From: Devosia sp. A8/3-2
Lineage (GTDB): Bacteria > Pseudomonadota > Alphaproteobacteria > Rhizobiales > Devosiaceae
Direction: 5' to 3'
DNA length: 64,000 nucleotides
Assembly (NCBI GenBank): GCA_025452255.1
Contig: CP104974.1
Location: forward strand, 3,698,156-3,762,155
Shown here: positions 51,810 to 62,036 of the stretch, in pieces
How the letters are laid out: each line of letters begins with the position of its first letter
Position numbering within the stretch: the first letter of the stretch is position 1
The notes under the pieces: model-generated
Told to the model about the DNA's origin: nothing
Database searches by the model: none
The model's input: the letters and a program-made list of their open reading frames with translations, nothing else
Position numbers and translations under genes: made by a program

Positions 51810-53127
51810 TCACGAGATGACGGTGAAGCCCTGCGCCGTGGCGTAGTCGACGACATTGGCTTGCATGCGGTCGAACGCCTCTTCAAGGCTTGTGCCATTG
51901 GCCGCCGCGACGGCCAATTCGCTTTCGAACTGGGCGGCCACCACATCCCGGAATGGGCTGTATTGGAAACCGCGTTCGATCTGCTTGGAGCTTTCGATGA
52001 AGATCTCGTTGACCGCCCGGCCACCGTAAAACTCGGAGGTTTGGCTGGCGAAATCGGGGCTGTTGAGCACTTCGGACACGACCGGGAAGAAGAACTGTTC
52101 CTTGGTGAACATGGTAGCCGCTTCAAGATTGCCGGTCAGAAACTTGACCAGTTCGGCTGCCGCTTCCTTCTTCTGGCTCTGAGAGGTCACCGAGAAGGTA
52201 GATCCACCCATATTGCCGGACTTTGGCTGTGCCGAGTCCAACTGCGGAATGGGCGCAACGCGCCATTTGCCAGCGCTGCTGGCAGCAAACTGGCTGAGGA
52301 AGAGCGGACCCCAGGCAGCGGTCAACCAGGTTGCATATTTGCCCCGGTCGAACGAGGTATACCATTCGGTATTGAAACCGGGCTTGGTGTCGATGGCCTT
52401 GGCGTCAATCAGGGCCTGCCAATAGCGCGCGAAGCTCTTGGCCGCCTCGTCATTGATGCGGATTTCGATGGTCGTGCCATCGACCTTGAACGGACGCCAG
52501 CCGACCTGCTGCAATAGCCCGCCGGTCCGTGTCGGATCTTCGAAGGTGGCGTCGACCAGATAGTGAGCGGGGCTGGCTTCATGCAGCTTGATCGCCGCTT
52601 CGGCGAATTCATCCCGTGGTCGGCGGTGCGATATCGAACTGCTCCAGCACATCGGTACGATAGATCATGCCGATAGGGCCGGTGTCATTGGGCAGACCAA
52701 GCACGCGCCTGCCCGGGGCCACGACATCCCGTGCCCATTCCTCAAAGACCGGCTTCATCTCGGCGGCGCCATAGGGCGCGAGATCTTCCAGACCCTTGAC
52801 CAGATCGAAGGTGGGCAACATGTGCATTTCGAGCTGGGTAACGTCCGGCGCGCCTGAACCGGCACGCAGCGCCGTGCGTAGCTTTTCCACCGAGGAATCG
52901 GGATTGGTCAGATCGACCTTGATATGGGGATAGGCCGCTTCGAACAGGGCAAGCTGCTTTTCGAGGCCGTCGACCCAGCTCCACATGGTGATGGTCACCG
53001 GCTCCTGAGCTGCAACGCCCATTCCCGGCAGCGACATGGCCAGCGGGGTGGCCGCGACTGTACCCAGCCCAGCCATGAAGCGGCGGCGGTTAAGCAAAAA
53101 CGTCTTCAGATCGAGTTTGGTATCCAT
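51810..53127 (-). CDS. Sugar ABC transporter substrate-binding protein 3 (frameshifted)
   Basis: About 438 residues. The leader has a twin-arginine-like motif (NRRRFMAGLGTVAATPLAMSL), so Tat export is possible. SBP_bac_1: VTITMWSWVDGLEKQLALFEAAYPH, LRTALRAGSGAPDVTQLE, LGLPNDTGPIGMIYRTDVLEQF; a break near 52625 leads to FAEAAIKLHEAS, YATWLTAAWGPLF, GNMGGSTFSVTSQSQKKEAA, ending QGFTVIS. Supplies a galactoside or similar sugar to the two permeases below, as suggested by GH42. Confidence 0.88.
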
Positions 53128-53166
53128 ATTATCCTCCCGTTTGATATTGGACTGCGCTGCGGCCGC

Positions 53167-54111
53167 TCAGGCCGCAGGTTTGATTGACGGGTCGCCCTCG
53201 CCATAGGCCGCGTTGGCGTCGATAAAGTCGCCGCCGCGGCAATTTTTGAGATAGTTGAGCGCATGGACTCGGCCGGTCATTTCTGAGTGCGTCGCGATAG
53301 ACCGGATCATGCCAGCCCTCGATATCGATGGAGCCGGTGTAGCCGGCGAGGCGCAGCTCGGAGATCACGTCGGTCCAGTTGGTGTCGCCAAAGCCCGGCG
53401 TGCGCATGAACACGAACTTCTCCTTGCCGAAGACGCCATGTTCCTTGATCACTTCCCAGCGGATGGTGGCGTCCTTGCCGTGCACGTGGAAGAATTTGTG
53501 CGCCCATTTGCGGATCTGCGGCATCGGATCGATCAGGTAAACCATCTGATGGCAGGGCTCCCATTCGAGCCCGATATTGTCGTCCGGCGTCTCGTTGAAC
53601 ATCAGCTCCCAGTGCGTCGGGATTGTGCGCGATGTTCCAGTCGCCGGTCGCCCAATTGCCGTCCATGGCGCAGTTCTCGAAGGCGATCTTGACGCCCTTG
53701 TCAGCCGCGCGCTTGGCCAGTTCCGACCAGACTTCCTTGTAGCGCGGCAGGCTGTCGGTCAGCGGCTTGTTGCGAATGCGGCCGGTAAAACCGGCGACCG
53801 TCGTGGCGCCGAAATGGTGGGCATTGTCGATGCAATCCTTCCAGCCCTGCAGGGTCTGGCGGTCCATCTCCTGATCCTCGAGCGGATTGCCGAACATGCC
53901 GATGGTGGAGATGGTGATGTCACGATCGCCAATCGCCTCGAGCGAGCGCTTGCCCAGTTCTGGCCGTGTCCCGGCCGCCAGTCGTCTGCCAGAAATAGGG
54001 CTCAAAGCTCTCAAAGCCATGATGGACAATCTTGGAGATATTCTCGGCGGCCTTGCCATCGGTGCCGGAGATCATGGTGCCGATGCGAATGGATTTTGCG
54101 GGGTTGCTCAC
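53167..54111 (-). CDS. Sugar phosphate isomerase/epimerase-family TIM-barrel protein (frameshifted)
   Basis: About 314 residues, xylose-isomerase-like TIM barrel (AP_endonuc_2). I prefer GTG 54111 (SNPAKSIRIGTMISGTDG), with GAGAG seven bases upstream. DITISTIGMFGNPLE, TVAGFTGRI, VKIAFENCAM (metal Glu), and after a break near 53600 VYLIDPMPQIRKWAHKFFHVHGKD (metal His) and GSIDIEGWHDP (Glu). Breaks near 54020 and 53290 as well. The tail is GEGDPSIKPAA. Acts with the Gfo/Idh/MocA gene upstream, as such pairs often do in keto-sugar metabolism; the reaction is unknown. Confidence 0.82.
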
Positions 54112-54131
54112 GTCAGAACTCTCAAATCTCG

Positions 54132-55164
54132 TCAACTAAGGGGTGATTTCTGACGCGCTGACGCGTCTTGGCGCTTTCTGATGGCGCCAAAACCATCGCC
54201 GAGCTCTTGATGTTGTCGCTGCTGGCCGTCTCCGGCGCGCCCGGCCGCAAGGGCGTCGATAAACTCAGCGATGACGCTGGCATGACCCCGGGTCTGGGCA
54301 ATATCGGCCGGCTCGGGCACATCGACGGACGCCAATTCGCGTAGGAACCCGCTATCGCTCGCGACTATCTTGGCCTCGAACTGATCCGCGCCATCCCAAA
54401 GCAGCGTGCCCTTGGTGCCGATGAAGCGCCACGCGCTTTCCCAGCTCGTATTGGCCCCCTCGGCAGCCCAGAGCCGCGATAGGTGAACGTAACGTCGTCG
54501 GAAAACTCGAAAATGGCGTTGGCCGCCGCGCCGTGCCCATACCAGAGCCGCGCGGATTGGTCTCGTGACAATAGACCGCCAGCGGGGTCTTGCCGGCCAT
54601 GAAACGGGCGGCATCAAGCGTGTGGATCGCCATGTCGAGGAGAAGCACGTTTTCCATCACTTCGCGGAAACCGCCGAAATGCGCGCCGATGAAAAAATCG
54701 CAATGCAGCGCCGTCAGCTCGCCTATCCCACCTTCGTCAAGAAAGCGCTGAATGCGACGGACGCCCGCGATGAAACGGCGGTTCTGCACCACCGCATGGA
54801 CCCGCCCTGCCGCCTGCGCCTTCTCGACCAGCGCCCGGCCCGCAGCTAGCGTCGCCGCCATCGGCTTTTCGCTGAGAACGTGGCAGCCATGAGCAAGGCC
54901 GGTCTCGACGATCGACTGCCGAACAGAAGGGACCGCGACATCAAACAGCAAGTCCGGCTTGGTTTGGGCGAGCACGGCATCCAGACCGGTACCGATCACT
55001 GCATCAGAAAGCCCGAATTCGGCGGCGCGGGCCTCCGCTGTCGCGCGATCGAGGTCGACCGAGCCAACGACCTGCACCCTGCCCTTGAGCAGATCGCCAT
55101 CGAGCGCCGAAAGCCATCCCTTGGACATGGCGCCACAACCGACGAGCACCGCGCGAAACGCCAT
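54132..55164 (-). CDS. Gfo/Idh/MocA-family oxidoreductase (frameshifted)
   Basis: About 343 residues; ATG 55164 after GGCGAGGAGG. Rossmann fold FRAVLVGCGAMSKGWL, then VDLDRATAEARAAEFG, DVAVPSVRQSIVETGLAHGCHVLSEKPMA (the EKP motif) and NRRFIAGVRRIQRFLDEGGIGE. LLLDMAIHTLDAARFM carries the catalytic Asp/His. Breaks near 54490, 54400 and 54250 move the C-terminal part between frames. First gene of the GH42 operon and directly behind the LacI-type operator. NAD(P)-dependent sugar oxidation is the family activity. Confidence 0.87.
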
Positions 55165-55229
55165 TGAAATCCTCCTCGCCACCGGTCTCCACAAGCTCGG
55201 CCCACTATCGGGGTCATCATTGCAGGAGT

Positions 55230-55247
55230 TCCGTAAACGTTTACGGA
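55230..55247. promoter_or_regulatory. LacI-type operator
   Basis: TCCGTAAACGTTTACGGA is a perfect 18-bp palindrome 66-83 bp upstream of the Gfo/Idh/MocA start, in the 318-bp gap 55165-55482. On the plus strand TATAAT (55250-55255) lies just beside it, so a divergent promoter toward the phosphotriesterase-like gene could be controlled too. No LacI-family gene is in the window. Confidence 0.75.
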
Positions 55248-55482
55248 GCTATAATCGGAGGCCCAACGCCTGTCAACGCAGTTGCGAACGTTTCTGACTA
55301 TGTGGCAGTAAAATGCGTTATCGAACGCTATATCGCCGCAGCTATTTGGCCTAGGAAATCCAGTCACTTAGTGGATTTCGGCGCATAAATGCTGCGGATG
55401 AAGCAAACGTCTCGACAATCCACAAGGATTGCTGATCGACTATTCAGCCAGATAATTCGTCACCCGGCATGGTAATTTGAAG

Positions 55483-56402
55483 ATGCGGCATCTCTACACA
55501 ACATTGGGCAAGATGCGGGCCGACCAGCTCGGGATGATTCTCCCGCACGAGCATGTTTTCGTCGATCTGCGAACACCGGACCAGCCCGGCTATGCGCAGG
55601 CCAGCACCGAGGCCGTGCTGGCCTTGATGGTCCCGCAGATCGAAGCCATCAAGGCTTTGGGCGTCACGGCGCTGGTCGAATGTTCGACCGGCGGCGTGGG
55701 GAGACGGGCAGACCTCGATCTTGCCGTCAGCCGGGCCACAGGCTTTCCAATTGTCGTTCCCACCGGCAATTATCGTGAGCCCCGGATTCCTGCATGGGTG
55801 CAGAACGCCAGTCAAACCCAGCTCCACGATTGGATGCTGTCCGAGCTACAGGACGGGATCGAAGCAACCGGCGTGCTCGCCGGCTGGATCAAGCTGAGTG
55901 CTGGCGATGACGGCATCACTGTCCTCGAAGACCGGATATTGCGCGCAGCCGCCCGCGCCGCGACCACGACCGACGCATTGATCGGCAGCCATACCATCCG
56001 CGGGCGAGTGGTGATGGACCAGCTCGACATCATCGAAGCCGAAGGGGGTTCACCCAGCCGCTTTGTTTCCATCCATACGCAAGCCGAACCGGACTTTTCG
56101 CTACACTGCAGCGATTGCCGCGCGAGGCGCCTGGATCGAATATGACAATATCGGTGCTGTTCCGGTTAGCGAAAGCGCTGACCTCATCCTGCGAGCGCTG
56201 GAAGCCGGCCTCGGCGACCAATTGCTGATCAGCCACGACCGGGGCTGGTTCTGACCCTGCGCTGCCGAACGGGGGCGTACCAAAGCCCTATACCGTCGTC
56301 AGCACCGAACTCATTCCCTTGCTGGCCGACCGCGGCGTATCGCAGGAGATGATCGTCCAACTCACCCACCACAATCCGTTCAAAGCCTTCGCGCGGCCCT
56401 GA
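55483..56402 (+). CDS. Phosphotriesterase-family hydrolase (frameshifted)
   Basis: About 306 residues. Binuclear-metal TIM barrel: MILPHEHVFVDL gives the HxH pair, GVLAGWIKL the bridging Lys, LIGSHT and SIHTQAEP the two later His, and LLISHDRGWF the Asp. After breaks near 56105 and 56255 the end reads LTHHNPFKAFARP. These ligands fit PTE-like lactonases (for example sugar-lactone lactonases) rather than true organophosphatases, which matches the sugar-acid setting (inference). Start ATG 55483, with TTG 55477 also possible; the ribosome-binding site is weak. Confidence 0.85.
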
Positions 56403-56586
56403 ATTCGACGCGAGCCGCGACAGCTGGGGCGACAGTGACCGCGTTGCGCCCCAAGCCGGACATTGAGGCTGGTTTCGTCTTTTTAAAAGCTGACCTTGGC
56501 GATGACGACGCTCACGGTTGCTTCGCCCTATGCTACTGCCCAGCTGGCCAACACCGTCAGACGATTTTTGGCGCCCGTCCAGCGCG

Positions 56587-57470
56587 TTAGTTCTCGTGTC
56601 GTTGACGAAACGCAATCGGGGTGAGATCCGCCTCGCGTTTGAAGAATTTGGCGAAATTGGTGGCCTCTTCGAAGCCCAGGCCTTCGGCGATCAGGTAGAT
56701 CGGCCTGTCGGTGTGAACCAGAGCCGTTTGGCCTCGAGCGCGATGCGAGCCGTGATGACGCTTTTGGCGCTCTGCCCTGTTGCCTCAAGCGCGGCTCGCG
56801 TCAGGCTTTTCTCGGTGCAGCCCAGCGCCGCTGCATAGGACGATACCCGGTGCCAGCCAGCATAGTTCTGTTCGACCAGCCGACGAAATCTGGCGTAGCG
56901 CTGCACGCCCGGGCTTCGGGTGACATCGGTGCCCATATGCTGGTCCTGCAGGATGACAAGGCGCAGCAGCAGTGCACAAAGCTCGTATCGCAGCAGGGCA
57001 TGCAGGTCCTTGGGCAGCGCGGCGCTCGCCGCGTCCTGTTGCATCCGCGCGATCGCCTCGTTCACGGCAGCGAAATCGGCGGTGGACAGGGATAGATGAT
57101 CGGGTAGCCGATCCAGACCGAGGACCGGCAGCAGATCGGCAGTGGTCTGCGTTTCCGATGGCAGGAATTCGGCACGGAACAGGACCATCCATCCGTCCCA
57201 GCCTTCAATGCTGCCAAAACTGTGAACCTGCCCGGGCCGCAGCACGAGGAGGGAGCCGGCCGAACAACTGACCGGCTGGAAGTCCACGATCTGCGTCACC
57301 GCCCCTTCGGTGACACAGATCAGGGTGTGGAAGGAATAATGGTGCAGTGCCGAGATTTTCTCGGAGCTCACGCGGCGTCGCAAATCCGAAAAATGGAAAA
57401 CCTCAACATCCAGATCGCGTCCGCTCGGATGGTAGTTGAGCTGATCGAGCTTCGTTCGGCTCTTTGCCAT
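56587..57470 (-). CDS. AraC-family transcriptional regulator (frameshifted)
   Basis: About 294 residues; ATG 57470 (MAKSRTKLDQL) has GGGA seven bases upstream, better than ATG 57476. N-terminal cupin (YSFHTLICVTEGAVTQIVDFQ, LLVLRPGQVHSFG), then HTH sequence VSSYAAALGCTEKSLTRAALEATGQSAKSVI. A break near 56695 leads to EGLGFEEATNFAKFFKREADLTPIAFRQRHEN, the second HTH and end. The gap 56403-56586 behind it holds no gene I recognise. Divergent from the SnoaL-type pair. Confidence 0.87.
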
Positions 57471-57484
57471 TCTCATTTCCCGCT

Positions 57485-57534
57485 ATTCTGTCCGATAAGT
57501 ATCATATTCTGGCACCTATGAACCACGACAGAAT
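57485..57534. promoter_or_regulatory. Widely spaced inverted repeat in the AraC/SnoaL divergent promoter
   Basis: ATTCTGTC (57485-57492) and GACAGAAT (57527-57534) are perfect 8-bp arms, 42 bp apart start to start, i.e. four helical turns. AraC dimers commonly bind separated half-sites on one DNA face. Confidence 0.4.
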
Positions 57535-57608
57535 GGGCTTCTGCCCATTATTACCACTCTCACGAGCGGCGAAGGACACTTCGCAGCAGCTGCAAATGAG
57601 AGACCGAA

Positions 57609-57998
57609 ATGACCAATATCGACATCGCGAAAGCCTATATCAAAGCCGTCCAGACCAATGATCAGGCCACGCTTGGCGAGCTGCTTTCCGCTCAGGTGGT
57701 CTGGCATCAGCCCGGCAATAACCAGTTCTCGGGCACCAAGAACGGCATCGCCGAATTCGGCGCCATGATGGGTGGCATGGTGGCCAAGTCTGGCGGCACT
57801 TTCGCCATTACCCGTGCCCATCGCTATCTCGCCAATGGCAATTTGGTTGCCATCGAGATCGAGTTCTCCGGCCAGCGCGAAGGCGCCACGCTCGACCAGC
57901 CCGGGATCGATCTACTGCGCGTCGAGGGCGGCAAGATCGTCGAAGTCTGGCTGTTCTCCGCCGATCCGGAGCAGGAAGATGCATTCTGGGGCAAATAA
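57609..57998 (+). CDS. SnoaL/NTF2-like domain protein
   Basis: Intact, 129 residues. NTF2-like fold: AKAYIKAVQTNDQATLGELLSAQVVWHQPG, KNGIAEFGAMMGGMV, YLANGNLVAIEIEFSG and LLRVEGGKIVEVWLFSADPEQEDAFWG. Members act as small-molecule isomerases/cyclases or have no known activity. It faces an AraC regulator and precedes a second NTF2-like gene by 73 bp, so the pair is probably one AraC-controlled unit. Confidence 0.88.
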   Translation: MTNIDIAKAYIKAVQTNDQATLGELLSAQVVWHQPGNNQFSGTKNGIAEFGAMMGGMVAKSGGTFAITRAHRYLANGNLVAIEIEFSGQREGATLDQPGIDLLRVEGGKIVEVWLFSADPEQEDAFWGK

Positions 57999-58071
57999 GT
58001 CACCGTATCTGGGGCAGCGGACCGAAAACGTCCGTTGCGCCTGCCACTTGTCCATTCCGTGGAGCTTCGCA

Positions 58072-58428
58072 ATGAGAGCGAACAATAAGCAGATCGTCAT
58101 GATCGCCTATCAGCGCATTTTCGGTGATTTGGACGTCTCGGCAGTGGACGAATACATGAGCAAGGATTTTATCCAGCACAATCCAACCACTCCCGACGGC
58201 CCAGAAGGGGTGAAGCAGCTCCTGCAAATGCTCATTTCGCAGAGTGTGCCGAAACAAAAACTCGATTACAAGCATGTACTTGCTGAAGGCGATACTGTCA
58301 TGCTGCACACCCCTTATGTAATGGGGGGTAAGGAATGGCGTTTCATCGATATCTATCGCGTTGAGAACGGCAAATTGGCCGAGCACTGGGATGCGATGAT
58401 GCCAATGCCCGAGACGCGCGCACAATAA
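58072..58428 (+). CDS. SnoaL-like polyketide-cyclase-type protein
   Basis: Intact, 118 residues; ATG 58072 with GTGGAG upstream. IAYQRIFGDLDVSAVDEYMSKDFIQHNPTTPDGPEGVKQ is the SnoaL-like helix and pocket region (conserved QHNP), then LAEGDTVMLH, FIDIYRVENGKLAEHWDAM (the H-W-D triad region). Substrate unknown. Not closely similar to the first NTF2-like protein, so not a simple duplication. Confidence 0.88.
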   Translation: MRANNKQIVMIAYQRIFGDLDVSAVDEYMSKDFIQHNPTTPDGPEGVKQLLQMLISQSVPKQKLDYKHVLAEGDTVMLHTPYVMGGKEWRFIDIYRVENGKLAEHWDAMMPMPETRAQ

Positions 58429-58588
58429 CCCGCTGTTCTAGAGTGACATCAAGGCATTCGCCACGCTGCGCCAATAAGCTGTCTGCACACAATCTGGACG
58501 ATATATCGACATTGGCTGCACACTTGGCCGGTGGATAGCGCGAGGACCCGAGATGGGTTCCGCGCCCTCCATCTGCTTTGTGTAGCCC

Positions 58589-59460
58589 ATGACCTTGTTC
58601 CGCGTTGGTATCCTTTTTCCGGCTGTGCTGCTGGCCGGCTGCTCAAGCCTGACCACACAATATGCGCAGCCCGCTCTGCCCAATGCGCTGGTCTTGGCAG
58701 GATAAGGCTGGGATCAGCGCGCCGGTGGCGGCGGTGCAGCTTTGGCGATCCCAAGCTGGATCAACTGGTCGAAGCGGTATTGCGTAATAATAACGATATC
58801 CCGGCGGCAAGTCTGCGGGTCCGGAAAGCCCTGTTGCAGGCAGACTGGCCGGGGCCGCCAAAATCCCCGTGCTTAACGGCACCGGCAATGGGCAGACCAA
58901 TGTGGCGCTGGCCGCCGGCACGGCGAGCAATAGCTTCACCCTCGGATTGGGCGCCACCTATGAGCTCGATCTCTGGGGACGGCCGTCGGGTGCGCAGGAT
59001 ATTGCAGCGCTTCCGGTGGCAGCGTTTGTCGAAGACGTGAAAAGCGCGCGGACCACCATCATCGCCTCGACCATCGAAGCCTATTGGCGCCTCGGTTTTA
59101 CCAACAGGACCTTGGGATCGCCCGGGCAGGCTTGATGCCGCTCGCGAGGTCGAGAGCCCGGTCAAGAGTCAGGCAGCGGTCGGTGCCGCGACCGAGCTGG
59201 AACTGGCGGAGGTGCGTCAGGCGGTGGAAATTTCAGACCTTGAGCAAAACCGCGTGGTTCTGCGCAACGCTCTCGGCGTGCTGCTCAACGGCTTGCCCAA
59301 TCCCGTTGCCGAGCCTCAGGCGCTGCCACGGCGCACGCCGGTTCAGATCACGGCTGGGCTGCCCGCCGAACTCCCGGCCCGTCGCCCGGATCTGCGGGCG
59401 GCCGAACTGCGCCTGCGCGCCAGCCTGCGCAATGTCGACAATACCCGCGCCCCACGGCCT
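58589..59460 (+). pseudogene. NodT/OprM-type outer-membrane efflux lipoprotein, decayed and truncated
   Basis: The N-terminus has a lipoprotein signal with lipobox (GILFPAVLLAGCSSL). Later frames show FGDPKLDQLVEAVLRNNNDIPAASLRVRKAL, LGATYELDLWGRPSG, TIIASTIEAYWRLGF, ELELAEVRQAVEISDLEQNRVVLRNALGVLLNG and LPARRPDLRAAELRLRASLRNVDNTRA, all NodT hallmarks. Breaks near 58705, 58740, 58845 and 59105. Homology stops abruptly after NVDNTRA, about half the usual 450-500 residues. No inner-membrane pump or adaptor gene accompanies it. Unlike other frameshifted genes here, the loss of the second half suggests a real pseudogene. Confidence 0.75.
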
Positions 59461-59972
59461 ATGACCAGTACGCAGGCCACGGTTGTGGGCGAGGTAGCCG
59501 ATTTCGGCCGACCGCAACGCGCCCCCTTTCGGTCATATGCATGGTCCCAGTCGTCACTGAAAGCAGACAGCCACCAAGTCTTGGCGGGAGGTCGAACGTC
59601 GGCGGCATCACCGCGCTGGTCTTGCCGCTCGGAGCCCGGTGCCTTTCGACGACCACCTCGGTTCGGCCTCAACCCACGCGGGTCGCTCTACCAAGCAGGG
59701 TGCGTAACCGATGGGGCTTGGCTACAGACCTCCCTGTTGCGGCACTCAGCTTGGGGGGAGATACAGTGCAGCAAAAGATCGACGACCCGTCAGTTGCAGT
59801 GACACCCGACGTCAGGACGGCCCGCTAACTTGGACTGAGCGACCTTAAAAATCGTCGAATGATCGAAGGCGACGCTGCTCCCTAAGGGGCGGCAAGGACG
59901 CGTTTGGCGCTGGCTTGCGGACCAAAGGCGGGCACGAAGAAGACATATCCGTGCCCGCCACTTGGTCTTGCA
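59461..59972. other. Unexplained sequence between decayed NodT gene and DUF4139 gene
   Basis: About 510 bp with no convincing gene. It begins abruptly where NodT homology ends, and short open frames in three registers (for example plus 59541-59828) have no recognisable domain. The composition differs little from the surroundings. It could be a degraded interspersed element or recombination scar. No terminal inverted repeats or transposase motifs were found. Confidence 0.4.
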
Positions 59973-62036
59973 CTAAAGCGCGCTGACCTTTTCGCTGAAG
60001 GCACGGGTAAGCGCCGCAAGCGCCTGCTGGGCAGCCCGGCGACGCGTATCGAGATCGGCGATGCGGTTTTCTTCGGCCTCAAGCATTTCGAGATACCGCC
60101 GGGCCGGGGAACTGTCGGCGGGGACGGCGGCGAGGTTTTCGCGGATGCGCGCTCGGCCATCGCTGGCATCGCCAATATCCTGCTCCAGCTCGGCCAGTGC
60201 ATTTTCGGCACGGGCAATGTCCTGTCGGCTCTCAGCCAGCTCAGTCAGGATCGCAGTCGTGGCCGGGTCATCAAGCTGGCCCACCCAATAGAGCAGGGTA
60301 TCGGCATCGGAATCGACGAGCGCGATGCTTTGCAACTCGGTGCGCTCCACGCTGGCAACGACTTTGGCCGCGCCGCCGGCTGCCAGCTTCGCCTGCAGGC
60401 GATAGTGCGTGGGCGTTGTTGACTCCAGCGCATCGGACGATAGATTCCATCCTGCCCGGCGCGGATGCTCGATCACCACTGTGCGTGGAGCATCCCGGGC
60501 GCCGGTAATGGCATAAGTCGTGTCGGTGCGCGTGACACCGGTCACGCGCAGCACACCATCGGCCGTGGTGGCGCGATAGACCGTCTCGCTGTCTCCATAT
60601 TCTGTGGTCACCTCCACCTTGCGATCGGCGGCAAAGCTGATCATGCGGGTCTCGCCGGCCGGCACATTGGCCAATTGCGCATCGCCGGCATAGCCTTCTT
60701 CCTGCGGCGCATAGATTGTGACGAGACCCGGCGGCAGGCTGCTGCCGGTAGTGTTTTCCAGCCGTAAGGTGGCGATCGGGTGCACCTCGCCCCGCTCTGG
60801 CTGGAACAGCGAAATCCGTTCGGCCGTGAGCTCCGCATCGATGAACGGCACCGACATGGTCTGGCCGGCAGCAAGATCGACCGGCATGGGCAGCAGATAG
60901 GTGGCCGCAGTTGCGCCTTCGACAGCCTCGGCCGGCGCCATGGGCGCGGATGGGGATATAGGCGCTGGCGCGGAGGCGGGCAGCGGCGCATTGCCCGAGC
61001 GCATGGCGTCGGCCATCACCATCTCTGCGGCGGCTGAGTTGAACTCCTCAGCGCCAGTCTCGCGATAGCGATCCGGAGCGGGCGCCGCAATGGTCTGGGC
61101 GAAAACGGGCACCTCGGGCCGTTGGTGCCAGTAGCGCTGGTAGAGGCGCTGGGCCAGCGTCACCGGCGCACCCGACGACAAGGTGAGCTGGACATCCGAC
61201 CAATCATCGCCGGACGCGTTCTCGATAACGGCCCGAGCCTGTAGCCGTGCTTCCCCTTCGGTGTCGAGGATCAGCCGATAGGCGGTCTTCCAGACGGGGG
61301 CGGGCACCACATAGTCGAGGCGCACCTCGCGGGGCCCGTGCCTTCGAGCCCGATTTTGACGGTTCGCATGCCCGCGACACGGCCCCGGCCGCTGACAAGG
61401 ACGGCCTGACGCAGGCTCTCGCGCACGGCCGGATCGAGAATGTCGAGCTGGGCATCGGCGCGCAGCCGGATCGTGACCAATTGGCCCTGTTCGGTCAGAA
61501 TGGAAAGCAGCGGCGCAGGCTCTTTCCCCTCGCTCTCGAGGGGAGCTGCAGTATCGACACCGAGCACCATGCCTTCCACCGTGCGGCCGGAGGAAGACAC
61601 GCGCACGGGCACGCCCTGAAGCGTATCGAGCAGGCGTGGCAATGCACGCAGATCCTCCGGCGTGAACGGCAGGCCGCGGAAGGTTTCTTCCATCAGAGAG
61701 GGGCCGTCCAGGGTAATTGCAGGCGACCCCGCCGGCGGGGTCATAGACCAGCAGGCTCTTGAGAATGTCATCGACTCGGTCGAGCGGCACGTCGAAGCCG
61801 AGCGCAGCGGCATCGTCGAGGGAAATGCTGCGCCGGATTTCGGCCAGACCGCCTGAGGAAAGCGTCACCGCCTCGATGCGATAACCATCGCCTTCCTGTG
61901 CCGTGGTCAGGCTGACCGGCGCGCTAATTGCGACGCATAGCCCGGCCAACACCGGCCAGAGCAGCGGGGCTCCCAAATGGCGCCGCGCCCTGTCGGCACG
62001 CCAATCTACCACTCGTACTGACCTGCGATTGCTCAT
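59973..62036 (-). CDS. DUF4139-domain protein (two compensating frame breaks)
   Basis: About 687 residues from MSNRRSVRVV (Met also at 62054). Signal-like helix LLWPVLAGLCVAISAPVSLTTA, then EAVTLSSGGLAEIRRSISL. Between about 61730 and 61345 the correct sequence is in another frame (ITLDGPSLMEETFRGLPF, VEGMVLGVDTAAPLE, GQLVTIRLRADAQLDIL). DUF4139 core: REVRLDYVVPAPVWKTAYRL, ASGDDWSDVQLTLSSGAPVT, FVPFIDAEL-like SVPFIDAELTAERISLFQ. The C-terminal 90 residues (RQDIARAENALAELEQDIG) are a probable coiled coil. Likely periplasmic or surface-exposed; function unknown. Confidence 0.82.
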   Translation of the reverse strand: MSNRRSVRVVDWRADRARRHLGAPLLWPVLAGLCVAISAPVSLTTAQEGDGYRIEAVTLSSGGLAEIRRSISLDDAAALGFDVPLDRVDDILKSLLVYDPAGGVACNYPGRPLSDGRNLPRPAVHAGGSACIATPARYASGRARARVFLRPHGGRHGARCRYCSSPRERGERACAAAFHSDRTGPIGHDPAARRCPARHSRSGRAREPASGRPCQRPGPCRGHANRQNRARRHGPREVRLDYVVPAPVWKTAYRLILDTEGEARLQARAVIENASGDDWSDVQLTLSSGAPVTLAQRLYQRYWHQRPEVPVFAQTIAAPAPDRYRETGAEEFNSAAAEMVMADAMRSGNAPLPASAPAPISPSAPMAPAEAVEGATAATYLLPMPVDLAAGQTMSVPFIDAELTAERISLFQPERGEVHPIATLRLENTTGSSLPPGLVTIYAPQEEGYAGDAQLANVPAGETRMISFAADRKVEVTTEYGDSETVYRATTADGVLRVTGVTRTDTTYAITGARDAPRTVVIEHPRRAGWNLSSDALESTTPTHYRLQAKLAAGGAAKVVASVERTELQSIALVDSDADTLLYWVGQLDDPATTAILTELAESRQDIARAENALAELEQDIGDASDGRARIRENLAAVPADSSPARRYLEMLEAEENRIADLDTRRRAAQQALAALTRAFSEKVSAL

